Made by a program: the position numbers and the translations under genes. A DNA stretch of 64,000 bases from Acidovorax sp. FJL06. Its GTDB lineage: Bacteria; Pseudomonadota; Gammaproteobacteria; Burkholderiales; Burkholderiaceae_C. Shown here piece by piece: positions 18,017-26,156 of this stretch (its first letter is position 1; every line of letters begins with the position of its first letter). The notes under the pieces are model-generated. The model saw only the letters and a list, made by a program, of their open reading frames with translations, made no database searches and had not been told where the DNA came from. The stretch lies in contig NZ_QAJR01000029.1 in NCBI RefSeq assembly GCF_003852545.1, forward strand, positions 1 to 64,000, given 5' to 3'.

Positions 18017-18541
18017 TTATCGGGACGCTGGGGCCCGCGGCACGGCTGCGGTGTGGAAGGCCTTGAGCGCGTTCTGGATCTGCCGCGTGTCGTAGGCCAG
18101 GCCGCCCAGGGCAAAAACCACGTCGCCCCGCCGCTGCCAGCGCTGCAGCGCCTTGGCGATCACACGCAACGCAGAGTCCTTCTGGCCAGGGCGCAGCTTG
18201 ATCAGAATCACGTCCTCATAGCCGTCCAGTTGCACCCGTTCCATGGCCTCCCAGGGCACGGTGTGCGGGTCGTCCTGGCGCAGGTCGGTGATGCCAGTGG
18301 CGTCAATGACCACGGCGGGGTCTCGCACCCGGTAGGCTTCCAGGGCGGCCCGGCCCAGGGTTCCGCCGACACAGAACGCTACGAACGCAGCGCACAAGAG
18401 GAGCGCTGTGAGCAGCCGTTCGTTCGACACCGAGGCCCCATACAGTGAGAAAGCCAGGCACAGCAGCATCAGCAAGGTGAAAGGCACCTGAAACACCAAT
18501 GTCCAGCGGCGTCGGTAGAGCAGGATGGGCTCAGGCTGCAT
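18017..18541 (-). CDS. Membrane-anchored PH-like protein (STM3941-like)
   Basis: 174 residues. Two hydrophobic helices lie near 14-34 and 40-62. A soluble domain follows with AYRVRDPAVVIDATGITD and VPWEAMERVQLDGYEDVILIKL, the pattern seen in bacterial PH-like domains and in STM3941-type proteins. Function is unknown. The same frame stays open for more than 3.5 kb upstream, antisense to argS and its neighbours; I reject that extension and use the ATG at 18541. It diverges from argS with a 111-bp gap. Confidence 0.7.
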   Translation of the reverse strand: MQPEPILLYRRRWTLVFQVPFTLLMLLCLAFSLYGASVSNERLLTALLLCAAFVAFCVGGTLGRAALEAYRVRDPAVVIDATGITDLRQDDPHTVPWEAMERVQLDGYEDVILIKLRPGQKDSALRVIAKALQRWQRRGDVVFALGGLAYDTRQIQNALKAFHTAAVPRAPASR

Positions 18542-18640
18542 AAGCAATCTCCTGTGGAATGGGCACTGTCGCCCATTGTGCCCGTGGCCGCGGAGGCAGC
18601 CTGCGGCGGCATGTCTGGCGCCCCGCTGCTGGCGGCCCCG

Positions 18641-18652
18641 TAAAATCCGCCG
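18641..18652 (+). promoter_or_regulatory. Candidate -10 box of argS immediately before the start codon
   Basis: TAAAAT at 18641-18646 is followed after 6 nt by the argS ATG at 18653, and no Shine-Dalgarno sequence is visible in between. If this is the -10 element, transcription would begin at or near the A of the start codon and give a leaderless mRNA. No convincing -35 was found. Confidence 0.35.
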
Positions 18653-20362
18653 ATGCTTACTGCCAAAAATGAATTGCTCGCTGCGCTGGCAGCCGAGCTG
18701 GAAACCCTGTCCCCCGGCGCTGGCGCCAAGGCGGCGTTTGAATCCCCCAAGGTGGCGGCCCATGGCGATTTCGCCTGCACCGCTGCCATGCAGCTGGCCA
18801 AGCCGCTCAAGCTCAATCCGCGTGCGCTGGGCGAACAGCTCAAGGCGGCGCTCGAGGCCACGCCCGCTTTCCAGCGCTGGGTGTCCGCCATTGAAATCGC
18901 GGGGCCGGGCTTTCTGAACATCCGCCTCCAACCCGCCGCCAAGCAGGAAGTGGTGCGCGAGGTGCTGTCTGCGGGCGAGCGTTTCGGCTACCGTGCCAGC
19001 AACGGCCAGCAGGTGCTGGTCGAGTTCGTGTCGGCCAACCCCACCGGCCCGCTGCACGTGGGCCACGGCCGCCAGGCGGCCCTGGGCGATGCGATCTGCA
19101 ACCTGTTCAGCACCCAGGGCTGGAAGGTGCACCGCGAGTTCTATTACAACGATGCGGGCGTGCAGATCGACACGCTGACCAAAAGCACGCAACTGCGCGC
19201 CAAGGGCTTCAAGCCCGGTGACGACTGCTGGCCCACCGACAGCGACAACCCGCTGGCCAAGAACTTCTACAACGGCGACTACATCGCCGACATTGCCGAG
19301 GCCTTCAAGGCCCGTGCCACCGTCAAGGCCGACGACCGCGAGTTCACGGCCAACGGCGATGTGGAGGATTACGACAACATCCGCCAGTTTGCCGTGGCCT
19401 ACCTGCGCAACGAGCAGGACAAGGACCTGCAGGCCTTCAACCTCCAGTTTGACGAGTACTACCTCGAATCGAGCCTGTACACCAGCGGCCGCGTCGAGGC
19501 CACGGTGGGCAAGCTGGTGGCCAACGGCAAGACCTACGAGCAGGACGGCGCGCTGTGGCTCAAGTCCACCGACTACGGTGACGACAAGGACCGCGTCATG
19601 CGCAAGCAGGACGGCACGTTTACCTACTTCGTGCCCGACGTGGCCTACCACATCGCCAAGTGGGAGCGCGGCTACAGCAAGGTCGTGAACATCCAGGGCA
19701 CGGACCACCACGGCACCATCGCGCGCGTGCGCGCCGGCCTGCAGGCGGCCGACGTGGGCATCCCGCAGGGCTACCCCGACTATGTGCTGCACACCATGGT
19801 GCGCGTGGTCAAGGGCGGCGAAGAGGTCAAGATCAGCAAGCGCGCGGGCAGCTACGTCACGCTGCGCGACCTGATCGAATGGACCAGCAAGGACGCGGTG
19901 CGCTTCTTCCTCCTGAGCCGCAAGCCCGACACCGAGTACACCTTCGACGTGGACCTGGCCGTGGCGCAGAACAACGACAACCCCGTGTACTACGTGCAGT
20001 ACGCGCATGCGCGCATCTGCTCGGTGCTGCGGGCCTGGCAGGAAGCGGGCGGCAGCGATGTGGCCTCGCTCAAGGAGGTGGATCTGTCGGCCCTCGAAGG
20101 CCCGCAGGCCCAGGCGCTGATGCTGCAGCTGGCCAAGTACCCCGAGATGCTGACGGCCGCCGCTGACGGCGAGGCGCCGCACGACGTGACCTTCTACCTG
20201 CGCGACCTGGCCGCCAGCTACCACAGCTACTACGATGCCGAGCGCATCCTGGTGGACGACGAGGCGGTGAAGAAGGCCCGCCTGGCCCTCGTCGCGGCCA
20301 CTGCACAGGTATTGCACAATGGCCTGGCGGTGCTGGGCGTGTCGGCTCCGGCCAGAATGTAA
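18653..20362 (+). CDS. argS: Arginyl-tRNA synthetase
   Basis: A 569-residue class I aminoacyl-tRNA synthetase charging tRNA-Arg. The HIGH motif is HVGHG in [16 protein letters not shown] (about residues 122-138). The KMSKS-equivalent region reads [16 protein letters not shown], near residues 389-404. The C-terminal DALR anticodon-binding domain contains [16 protein letters not shown]. The length matches the bacterial enzyme. It is followed after 15 bp by the SPOR-domain gene, and the pair is probably cotranscribed. Confidence 0.98.
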   Translation: MLTAKNELLAALAAELETLSPGAGAKAAFESPKVAAHGDFACTAAMQLAKPLKLNPRALGEQLKAALEATPAFQRWVSAIEIAGPGFLNIRLQPAAKQEVVREVLSAGERFGYRASNGQQVLVEFVSANPTGPLHVGHGRQAALGDAICNLFSTQGWKVHREFYYNDAGVQIDTLTKSTQLRAKGFKPGDDCWPTDSDNPLAKNFYNGDYIADIAEAFKARATVKADDREFTANGDVEDYDNIRQFAVAYLRNEQDKDLQAFNLQFDEYYLESSLYTSGRVEATVGKLVANGKTYEQDGALWLKSTDYGDDKDRVMRKQDGTFTYFVPDVAYHIAKWERGYSKVVNIQGTDHHGTIARVRAGLQAADVGIPQGYPDYVLHTMVRVVKGGEEVKISKRAGSYVTLRDLIEWTSKDAVRFFLLSRKPDTEYTFDVDLAVAQNNDNPVYYVQYAHARICSVLRAWQEAGGSDVASLKEVDLSALEGPQAQALMLQLAKYPEMLTAAADGEAPHDVTFYLRDLAASYHSYYDAERILVDDEAVKKARLALVAATAQVLHNGLAVLGVSAPARM

Positions 20363-20377
20363 GCAGTTACTACATCT

Positions 20378-21037
20378 ATGAAGAAACAACAGACGGGCGG
20401 GACCATCATCGGCTTTATCGTCGGTGTCATCGTGGGCCTGGGGGCGGCGCTGGCCGTGGCGGTGTATGTGACCAAGGTGCCCGTGCCCTTCCTGAACAAG
20501 GGCAATGGCCGGGGGGCGGACATGGACGCCGCCGAGACCCAGAAGAACAAGAACTGGGACCCGAACTCGCCGCTGTATGGCAAGAACCCGGCCCGTCCCA
20601 CCACGCCGGCCGTGGCTGCGGCGGCATCGGCCCCCGCTTCGGCCGCAGCGCCCGCATCGGCCCCCGAGGTGCGTGCCGCCGCCTCGGCGCCCAAGGCGAG
20701 CGCCAGCAAGCCCGAGGCCGCCAAGGCCGAGAGCAAGCCCGGCGCCGACCCGCTGGGCGACCTGGCCGTGGCCAAGGCCGCTGCCAAGGGCAATGTGGAC
20801 CCGTTCGACTACTTCGTGCAGGCCGGTGCCTTCCGCACCCAGGCCGATGCCGATGCCCAGCGCGCTAAGCTGGCCATGCTGGGCTGGGAAGCCCGTGTGA
20901 GCGAGCGCGAGCAAAACGGCCGGGCCGTCTTCCGGGTGCGGGTGGGCCCGTTCACCAAGCGCGACGACGCCGAGCAGCTCAAGGAAAAGCTCGACGGCGC
21001 CGGGCTGGAGTCCGCGCTGGTGCGCGTGCAACGCTGA
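20378..21037 (+). CDS. SPOR-domain membrane protein (FtsN/DedD-like)
   Basis: 219 residues. One transmembrane helix lies near 8-31 (GGTIIGFIVGVIVGLGAALAVAV, in halves GGTIIGFIVGVI and GLGAALAVAV). A long Ala/Pro/Lys-rich periplasmic linker (about 60-140) leads to a C-terminal SPOR domain (about 145-218, DYFVQAGAFRTQADADA, RVRVGPFTKRDDAEQLKEKL). SPOR domains bind denuded peptidoglycan at the septum, so a cell-division role is expected. Placement after argS and before dsbA is common in Burkholderiales. Confidence 0.9.
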   Translation: MKKQQTGGTIIGFIVGVIVGLGAALAVAVYVTKVPVPFLNKGNGRGADMDAAETQKNKNWDPNSPLYGKNPARPTTPAVAAAASAPASAAAPASAPEVRAAASAPKASASKPEAAKAESKPGADPLGDLAVAKAAAKGNVDPFDYFVQAGAFRTQADADAQRAKLAMLGWEARVSEREQNGRAVFRVRVGPFTKRDDAEQLKEKLDGAGLESALVRVQR

Positions 21038-21115
21038 CCTGTGGCACGCTCCCGCTGAACTTTTTGCGGGGGCATGGCTCACATCCCCCATACCTGAAAC
21101 AGGAGAGTCTTTGTC

Positions 21116-21772
21116 ATGAAACGCCGTGAGTTTTCTTTGTCCGCTGCTTCGGCCGTGGCCGCTTCCGCCCTGACGCTGCCCGTCGCCACCCCCGCGCTGG
21201 CCCAAGCCCGCCAGTTCAAGGAGGGCAAGGACTACAAGCGCCTGGACAAGCCCGTGGCGCCCGATGCGCCCGCTGGCAAGGTCGATGTGATCGAGTTCTT
21301 CTGGTACAGCTGCCCGCACTGCAACGCCTTCGAGCCTTCGCTGGACGCCTGGGTCAAGGCCGCACCCAAGGACCTCTCCATCCGCCGCGTGCCCGTGGCT
21401 TTCAACGCGAGCTTTGTTCCCCAGCAAAAGCTCTACTACGCCCTGGAAGGCATGGGCAAGCTCGACGCCCTGCATGCCAAGGTGTTCCGCGCCATCCATG
21501 TGGAAAAGCTCAAGCTCGCCAAGGACGACGAAATCCTGGCCTGGGTGACCCAGCAAGGGGTGGACGCCGCCAAGTTCAAGGAGGTCTACAGCTCCTTCAG
21601 CGTGTCCAACCAGGTGCGCCGCGCATCGCAGCTGCAGGACGCCTATGGCGTGGAAGGCGTGCCCTCGATGGGCGTGGCCGGCAAGTTCTACACCGACGGC
21701 ACCATGGCGGGCAGCATGCAGACCGTGCTGCAGGTGGTCGAGTACCTGGTCACCACGGGCCGAAAAGGCTGA
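21116..21772 (+). CDS. dsbA: Periplasmic thiol:disulfide oxidoreductase DsbA
   Basis: 218 residues with a signal peptide (about 1-30, cleaved near ALAQA). The thioredoxin fold has an inserted helical domain, with active site C66-P-H-C69 in FFWYSCPHCNAFEP. The cis-Pro loop is GVEGVPSMGV. It introduces disulfides into exported proteins. A ribosome binding site (AGGAG) lies 9 bp upstream. A terminator follows at 21807. Confidence 0.95.
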   Translation: MKRREFSLSAASAVAASALTLPVATPALAQARQFKEGKDYKRLDKPVAPDAPAGKVDVIEFFWYSCPHCNAFEPSLDAWVKAAPKDLSIRRVPVAFNASFVPQQKLYYALEGMGKLDALHAKVFRAIHVEKLKLAKDDEILAWVTQQGVDAAKFKEVYSSFSVSNQVRRASQLQDAYGVEGVPSMGVAGKFYTDGTMAGSMQTVLQVVEYLVTTGRKG

Positions 21773-21806
21773 CGGCAAGCTGCCGCCTGCCTGCTGACAC
21801 CCCGCC

Positions 21807-21832
21807 AAAAGCCCGCACAAGCGGGCTTTTTT
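21807..21832. terminator. Rho-independent terminator after dsbA
   Basis: AAAAGCCCGC (21807-21816) pairs with 21821-21830 across a 4-nt loop and continues into T. It separates argS-SPOR-dsbA from the lptA operon. Confidence 0.88.
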
Positions 21833-21855
21833 CATGGAGGACGCAAACGGGTGGC

Positions 21856-21861
21856 TACAAT
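21856..21861 (+). promoter_or_regulatory. Candidate -10 element for the lptA-lptB-rpoN operon
   Basis: TACAAT, 20 bp before the lptA start and just after the dsbA terminator. The -35 is weak (TTCATG about 17 bp upstream), so the assignment is tentative. Confidence 0.35.
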
Positions 21862-21881
21862 GATTGCAAGATTCGTGCCCT

Positions 21882-22547
21882 ATGAACCACCGCATCCTCC
21901 CCCTCCTCTTGCTCGCCGCCCTGGCTGGTCCCGTGGGCGTGGCGCACGCCGAAAAGGCGGACCGGGCCAAGCCCATGAACATCGAGGCCGACACCCTGCG
22001 CCACGATGAGCTCAAGCAAACCAGCGTGTTCTCGGGCCGCGTGGTCATGACCAAGGGCACCATCGTGCTGCGTGGCGCGCGGCTGGACGTGCGCCAGGAT
22101 GCCGACGGCTACCAGTTTGGCGTGGTGACTGCCGACGCCGGCAAGCGCGCCTTCTTCCGCCAGAAGCGCGACACCGTGCCTGGCGCGCCCGACGAGTACA
22201 TCGAAGGCGAGAGCGAGGTCATCGAGTACGACGGCAAGGCCGACAACGTGCGTTTCATCACCCGGGCCGAGCTGCGCCGCTACCGGGGCGCTGCACTCAG
22301 CGACGAGATCACCGGTGCCGTGATCGTCTACAACAACCTCACCGACGTGTTCACCGTGGACGGCCAGCGCGCCCCCGCCACCAACGCGGCCGGCGATGCC
22401 CCGGCCCCCGGCAACCGCGTGCGCGCGGTGCTGGCGCCCAAGGACCCCAAGCCTGGCACGCCAGCCGCCGCAGCAGCAGCGCCCGCCGCGCCTTCGCCGG
22501 CCCCCGTGCTGCGGCCCAGCACCAGCCTGGGTGGCGACGCGAAGTGA
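21882..22547 (+). CDS. lptA: LPS transport periplasmic protein LptA
   Basis: 221 residues. A signal peptide ends near AHA-E (residue 22). The OstA beta-jellyroll follows (about 28-160): [30 protein letters not shown] (parts: [25 protein letters not shown]) and a [16 protein letters not shown] strand. It bridges LPS between LptC and LptD. A Pro/Ala-rich tail of about 50 residues follows. Two starts are possible; I chose 21882 because it begins the signal peptide. Its stop overlaps the lptB start by 4 bp. No lptC lies upstream in this window. Confidence 0.93.
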   Translation: MNHRILPLLLLAALAGPVGVAHAEKADRAKPMNIEADTLRHDELKQTSVFSGRVVMTKGTIVLRGARLDVRQDADGYQFGVVTADAGKRAFFRQKRDTVPGAPDEYIEGESEVIEYDGKADNVRFITRAELRRYRGAALSDEITGAVIVYNNLTDVFTVDGQRAPATNAAGDAPAPGNRVRAVLAPKDPKPGTPAAAAAAPAAPSPAPVLRPSTSLGGDAK

Positions 22548-23326
22548 GCGCGTTGCCCGCCCATTCTGGCCCAGACACCCAGGCCGGCAGCCGGCTCGAG
22601 GTGCAGCACCTGGCCAAATCGTATGGCAGCCGCAAGGTGGTCAAGGACGTGTCGCTCGTCGTGCAAAAGGGCGAGGTCGTGGGGCTGCTGGGCCCCAACG
22701 GCGCAGGCAAGACCACCTCGTTCTACATGATCGTGGGCCTGGTGCGCAGCGATGCGGGCGACATCCGCATCGACGGCCAGTCCGTGGCCCACATGCCCAT
22801 CCACCGCCGCTCGCGCCTGGGCCTGTCGTACCTGCCGCAGGAAGCCTCGATTTTTCGCAAGCTCTCGGTCGAGGAAAACGTGCGCGCCGTGCTGGAGCTG
22901 CAGCGCGGCGACGACGGCCAGCCGCTCTCGCGCGATGCTATTGAAGAGCGCCTCACGGCCTTGCTGGAAGAGCTGCGCGTCCAGCATCTGCGCGCCTCGC
23001 CCGCCATGGCGCTGTCGGGCGGCGAGCGCCGCCGCGTCGAAATCGCCCGGGCCCTGGCCACGCAGCCGCGCTTCATCCTGCTGGACGAACCCTTTGCCGG
23101 CATCGACCCCATCGCGGTGATCGAGATCCAGCGCATCATCGGCTTCCTCAAGGCGCGTGGCATCGGCGTGCTCATCACCGACCACAACGTGCGCGAGACG
23201 CTGGGCATCTGCGACCACGCCTTCATCATCAGCGACGGCCAGGTGCTGGCGCAGGGCACGCCCTCCGAGATCGTGGACAACGCTGAAGTGCGCCGGGTGT
23301 ACCTGGGCGAACATTTCCGCATGTGA
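22544..23326 (+). CDS. lptB: LPS export ABC transporter ATP-binding protein LptB
   Basis: 260 residues from a GTG start overlapping the lptA stop. Walker A is [13 protein letters not shown], the signature is [15 protein letters not shown], Walker B is [13 protein letters not shown] and the switch His is in [11 protein letters not shown]. All match LptB, which powers LPS extraction through LptFG. The N-terminal 15 residues before [12 protein letters not shown] are extra. Its stop shares one base with the rpoN ATG, so the three genes are translationally coupled. Confidence 0.96.
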   Translation: MSALPAHSGPDTQAGSRLEVQHLAKSYGSRKVVKDVSLVVQKGEVVGLLGPNGAGKTTSFYMIVGLVRSDAGDIRIDGQSVAHMPIHRRSRLGLSYLPQEASIFRKLSVEENVRAVLELQRGDDGQPLSRDAIEERLTALLEELRVQHLRASPAMALSGGERRRVEIARALATQPRFILLDEPFAGIDPIAVIEIQRIIGFLKARGIGVLITDHNVRETLGICDHAFIISDGQVLAQGTPSEIVDNAEVRRVYLGEHFRM

Positions 23327-24921
23327 TGAAGCCTGGCCTCTCGCTGCGCGTCTCGCAGCACCTTGCGCTGACCCCCCAGCTCCAGCAATCCATCCGGCTG
23401 TTGCAGCTGTCCACGCTTGAACTCTCGCAGGAAGTCGAGCAGATGCTCGACGAGAACCCGTTCCTTGAACGCACGGCCGACGAGGCGCCGCGCGAGGAGT
23501 TTGGCCTGGAGGCCGAGAACACCCCCGCCCAGGCTGACGACTACAGTGCGGACGATGCTATTTTTTCAGGAGCTGCCAGCGCAAGCTCCACAAGCGCTGA
23601 TGGCCAAAATGATGCCGAGGTGTCGAGCGCGGGCGCCGACGAGCCCGATTGGAGCGGCGACGGCACCGTGGAGATGGCGCCGAGCGATGCCGAGTGGGGC
23701 GGCGATGCGCCCGCGCGCAACCGCAACGACGCCGAGGGCGACGAGGCCGATGCCACCGAGCTGGCCCGCTCGCACGAATCGCTGACCGCCTTTTTGCACC
23801 GTCAGGCCCTGTCATTGCGCCTGTCGGATGTGGATTGCGCCGCGCTGCGCTTCCTCATCGAATCGCTCAACGACGACGGCTACCTCGAAGATCCGCTCGA
23901 AGAACTCGCCGCCGCCCTGGCCGGCCCGGACGTTCTGGAGCAGATCGAAGAGCTGGTGCACCGCTTTACCGTGGCCCTGCGCCTGCTGCAGAGCCTGGAG
24001 CCTGTGGGTGTGGGGGCGCGCAACCTGGGTGAATGCCTCACGCTGCAGCTCAAGGCCCTGGATGCCGACGAGGAAGGCGACCCCGACACCCTGCAGACCG
24101 CGCTGCGGATCTGCCAGCAGCCGCTGGAGATGCTGGCGCGCCGCGACATCCGCCGCCTGACGCCGCTGTGCAGTGAAGGCGGCGTGAGCGGCGAGGAGCG
24201 CACCCGCGCAGCCATGGCGCTGATCGCCCGCCTGGAGCCCCGCCCCGGCCGCCGCTTTGCCGATGTGGAGCGCAACATCATCGTGCCCGACGTGATCGTG
24301 CGCAAAGCCGGGCGCGCCAATGGTCGCGATGGGCAGCACAACTTCATCGTGCAGCTCAACCCCGACGTGATGCCGCGCCTGCGCGTGCACGACATCTACG
24401 CCGGTGCGCTGCGCGGCCACAAGGGGGGCGAAGGCCACCAGGGCATGCAGCAGCGCCTGCAGGAAGCGCGCTGGTTCATCAAGAACATCCAGCAGCGCTT
24501 TGACACCATCCTGCGCGTCTCGCGCGCCATCGTGGAGCGGCAGAAGAACTTCTTCACCCATGGCGAGCTGGCCATGCGCCCGCTGGTGCTGCGCGACATT
24601 GCCGACGAGCTGGGCCTGCACGAATCCACCATCAGCCGCGTGACCACGGCCAAGTACATGGCCACGCCCATCGGCACCTACGAGCTGAAATATTTCTTCG
24701 GATCGGGCCTGGGCACGGAGACCGGCGGCAACGCATCGAGCACCGCCGTGCGCGCCCTCATCAAGCAGTTCGTGGCCGCCGAAAGCCCCACCAAGCCCCT
24801 GTCGGACAGCCAGATCGCCGAGATGCTCAAGGAGCAGGGCATCGAGTGCGCGCGCCGCACCGTGGCCAAGTACCGCGAGGCGCTCAAGATCGCGCCGGCC
24901 AACCTGCGCAAGGCGCTCTGA
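23326..24921 (+). CDS. rpoN: RNA polymerase sigma-54 factor
   Basis: 531 residues directing transcription from -24/-12 promoters. Region I (LSLRVSQHLALTPQLQQSIRLLQLS, parts: LSLRVSQHLALTP, QLQQSIRLLQLS) is intact, as are the core-binding and HTH domains. The C-terminal RpoN box reads ARRTVAKYREAL. The acidic region II linker (about residues 50-145) is long and holds a palindromic repeat copy at residues 78-96. The ATG at 23326 overlaps the lptB TGA; a GTG one codon earlier is also in frame. The lptB-rpoN coupling is conserved across proteobacteria. Confidence 0.97.
   Translation: MKPGLSLRVSQHLALTPQLQQSIRLLQLSTLELSQEVEQMLDENPFLERTADEAPREEFGLEAENTPAQADDYSADDAIFSGAASASSTSADGQNDAEVSSAGADEPDWSGDGTVEMAPSDAEWGGDAPARNRNDAEGDEADATELARSHESLTAFLHRQALSLRLSDVDCAALRFLIESLNDDGYLEDPLEELAAALAGPDVLEQIEELVHRFTVALRLLQSLEPVGVGARNLGECLTLQLKALDADEEGDPDTLQTALRICQQPLEMLARRDIRRLTPLCSEGGVSGEERTRAAMALIARLEPRPGRRFADVERNIIVPDVIVRKAGRANGRDGQHNFIVQLNPDVMPRLRVHDIYAGALRGHKGGEGHQGMQQRLQEARWFIKNIQQRFDTILRVSRAIVERQKNFFTHGELAMRPLVLRDIADELGLHESTISRVTTAKYMATPIGTYELKYFFGSGLGTETGGNASSTAVRALIKQFVAAESPTKPLSDSQIAEMLKEQGIECARRTVAKYREALKIAPANLRKAL
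23557..23613. repeat. Palindromic repeat inside rpoN, in frame
   Basis: GCTATTTTTTCAGGAGCTGC, then CAGCGCAAGCTCCACAAGCG and CTGATGG, matches the family described at 3159 with drift. It encodes AIFSGAASASSTSADGQND in the flexible acidic linker of sigma-54, where an insertion should be tolerated. Confidence 0.65.
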
Positions 24922-24977
24922 GTTGTGGGCGGGAGCTGTGCGGCAGGGGGCGGCCGCCGTGTGCGGCCATGCCCTGG

Positions 24978-25457
24978 CTACTTTTTCGCCACGAACACCG
25001 CGTCATAGGCCTGCGGCGTGAAGCCCGTGACCCGCTGTCCCTGTGCCAGCAGCACGGGCACGCCCCGCCCCCCGACCTGCGCAAAAGCGGCCTTGCCCGC
25101 AGGGGTGTCGATGTCCAGCTCGCGGTAGGCGATGCCCTTCTGGCCCAGATAGGCCTTGGCGGCCTTGCAGTAGCCGCACCAGGTGGCCATGTAGAGCACC
25201 ACATCGCCCCGGGGGGTCGCAGCCTGCGGGGCGTCGGGGGATGTGGCCGGGGGCGCGGGCGACGCGCCTGGCACCACGCTCACCGGCAGGTTCTCCAGCT
25301 TCATCGTCTTTTCCACAGCGCCGGTCACAGGGGGCTTGTCGCTGTACACGATCTGGCCATCCGCCCCCACCGATTTGTAGAGCGTCTGGGCGCTGGCCCC
25401 CCAGGGCATCGCGGCCAGCGCCAGTGCTGTCAGCAGGGTCCGATGGCAAGGGCTCAT
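24978..25457 (-). CDS. DUF4124-glutaredoxin fusion protein, exported
   Basis: 159 residues with a signal peptide (about 1-23, cleaved near ASAQT). A DUF4124 domain (about 24-55, LYKSVGADGQIVYSDKPP) is followed by a Pro/Ala linker and a glutaredoxin-like domain (about 84-155) with active-site C94-G-Y-C97 in MATWCGYCKAAKAYL and cis-Pro loop GRGVPVLL. It probably acts in the periplasm on thiols or disulfides, an unusual place for a glutaredoxin fold. It converges on rpoN. Confidence 0.85.
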   Translation of the reverse strand: MSPCHRTLLTALALAAMPWGASAQTLYKSVGADGQIVYSDKPPVTGAVEKTMKLENLPVSVVPGASPAPPATSPDAPQAATPRGDVVLYMATWCGYCKAAKAYLGQKGIAYRELDIDTPAGKAAFAQVGGRGVPVLLAQGQRVTGFTPQAYDAVFVAKK

Positions 25458-25673
25458 AAGGGGCTCCGGTAAAATCCACTGCCCGAGAGCATACGAGACC
25501 AGGGGCCTGGCCCGCAGGGGCTGTGTGCCGCACCCCCGTGCCGCGATCCATGGCCCCTTGGCGTGCCTTGCCCCACGACCGGGGCCCCGCAAGCATCCAG
25601 CGGCGCTCGCCGCGCACCACCACCGCACGGGTTTCCGCTCTTCGCTTGCTTTTTTCCTACCCCTGTCTGTCCC

Positions 25674-26156
25674 ATGGCCCGCATCGTTTTTGACCTCCCC
25701 GCGCACTTCGGCTTTGCCACCGAGCTGCAGATCTACATCAGCCATGTGAACCAGGGCGGGCACCTGGACAACGCGCAACTGCTCAGCCTGGTGTCCGAGG
25801 CGCGCGTGCGGTTCTTCCAGTCGCTGGGCTACCCCGAGGCGGATGTGGGCGGCCTGTCCATCGTGGTCGGCGACATCGTGGCGCAGTACAAGTCCGAGGG
25901 TTTCCACGGCGAAACCATGCGGGTGGAAATGGCGCCGGCAGACTTCAACCGCTACGGCTTCGACCTCGTGTTCTGCATGACGGACAAAACCTCCGGCCGC
26001 GAAGTGGCGCGCGGCAAGATCGGCATCGTCTTCATCGGCAAGGCCGACCGCAAGGTGGCGGCGATCCCCGAGTCCATCCGCCAGCTGCTGCTGGCCCGTG
26101 CGGGGGCGCCCGGTTCCCCCGCATTGCCCGAGCGCGTATCCTCTCCATCGACATGA
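25674..26156 (+). CDS. Hotdog-fold thioesterase family protein
   Basis: 160 residues of the 4HBT/YbgC-like hotdog fold: ISHVNQGGHLDNAQLLSLVSEARVRFF (parts: HVNQGGHLDNAQLL, VSEARVRFF), with N and H near the usual active-site positions, then IVVGDIVAQYKSEG. It presumably hydrolyses acyl-CoA or acyl-ACP. There is no clear ribosome binding site. The last 4 bp overlap the start of the RNA methyltransferase gene, so translation is coupled. Confidence 0.85.
   Translation: MARIVFDLPAHFGFATELQIYISHVNQGGHLDNAQLLSLVSEARVRFFQSLGYPEADVGGLSIVVGDIVAQYKSEGFHGETMRVEMAPADFNRYGFDLVFCMTDKTSGREVARGKIGIVFIGKADRKVAAIPESIRQLLLARAGAPGSPALPERVSSPST

Noticed and set aside
18542-22063. Open frame of more than 1100 codons antisense to argS, the SPOR gene and dsbA, continuous with the PH-like gene
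   Set aside because: It is the antisense shadow of high-GC genes with strong codon bias. Its translation is His/Gly/Leu-rich and low in complexity, and the sense-strand genes are certain.
22937-22960. GATGCTATTGAAGAGCG in lptB as another repeat copy
   Set aside because: Only the GCTATTGAA part resembles the family, no dyad follows, and the encoded residues fit ordinary LptB sequence.
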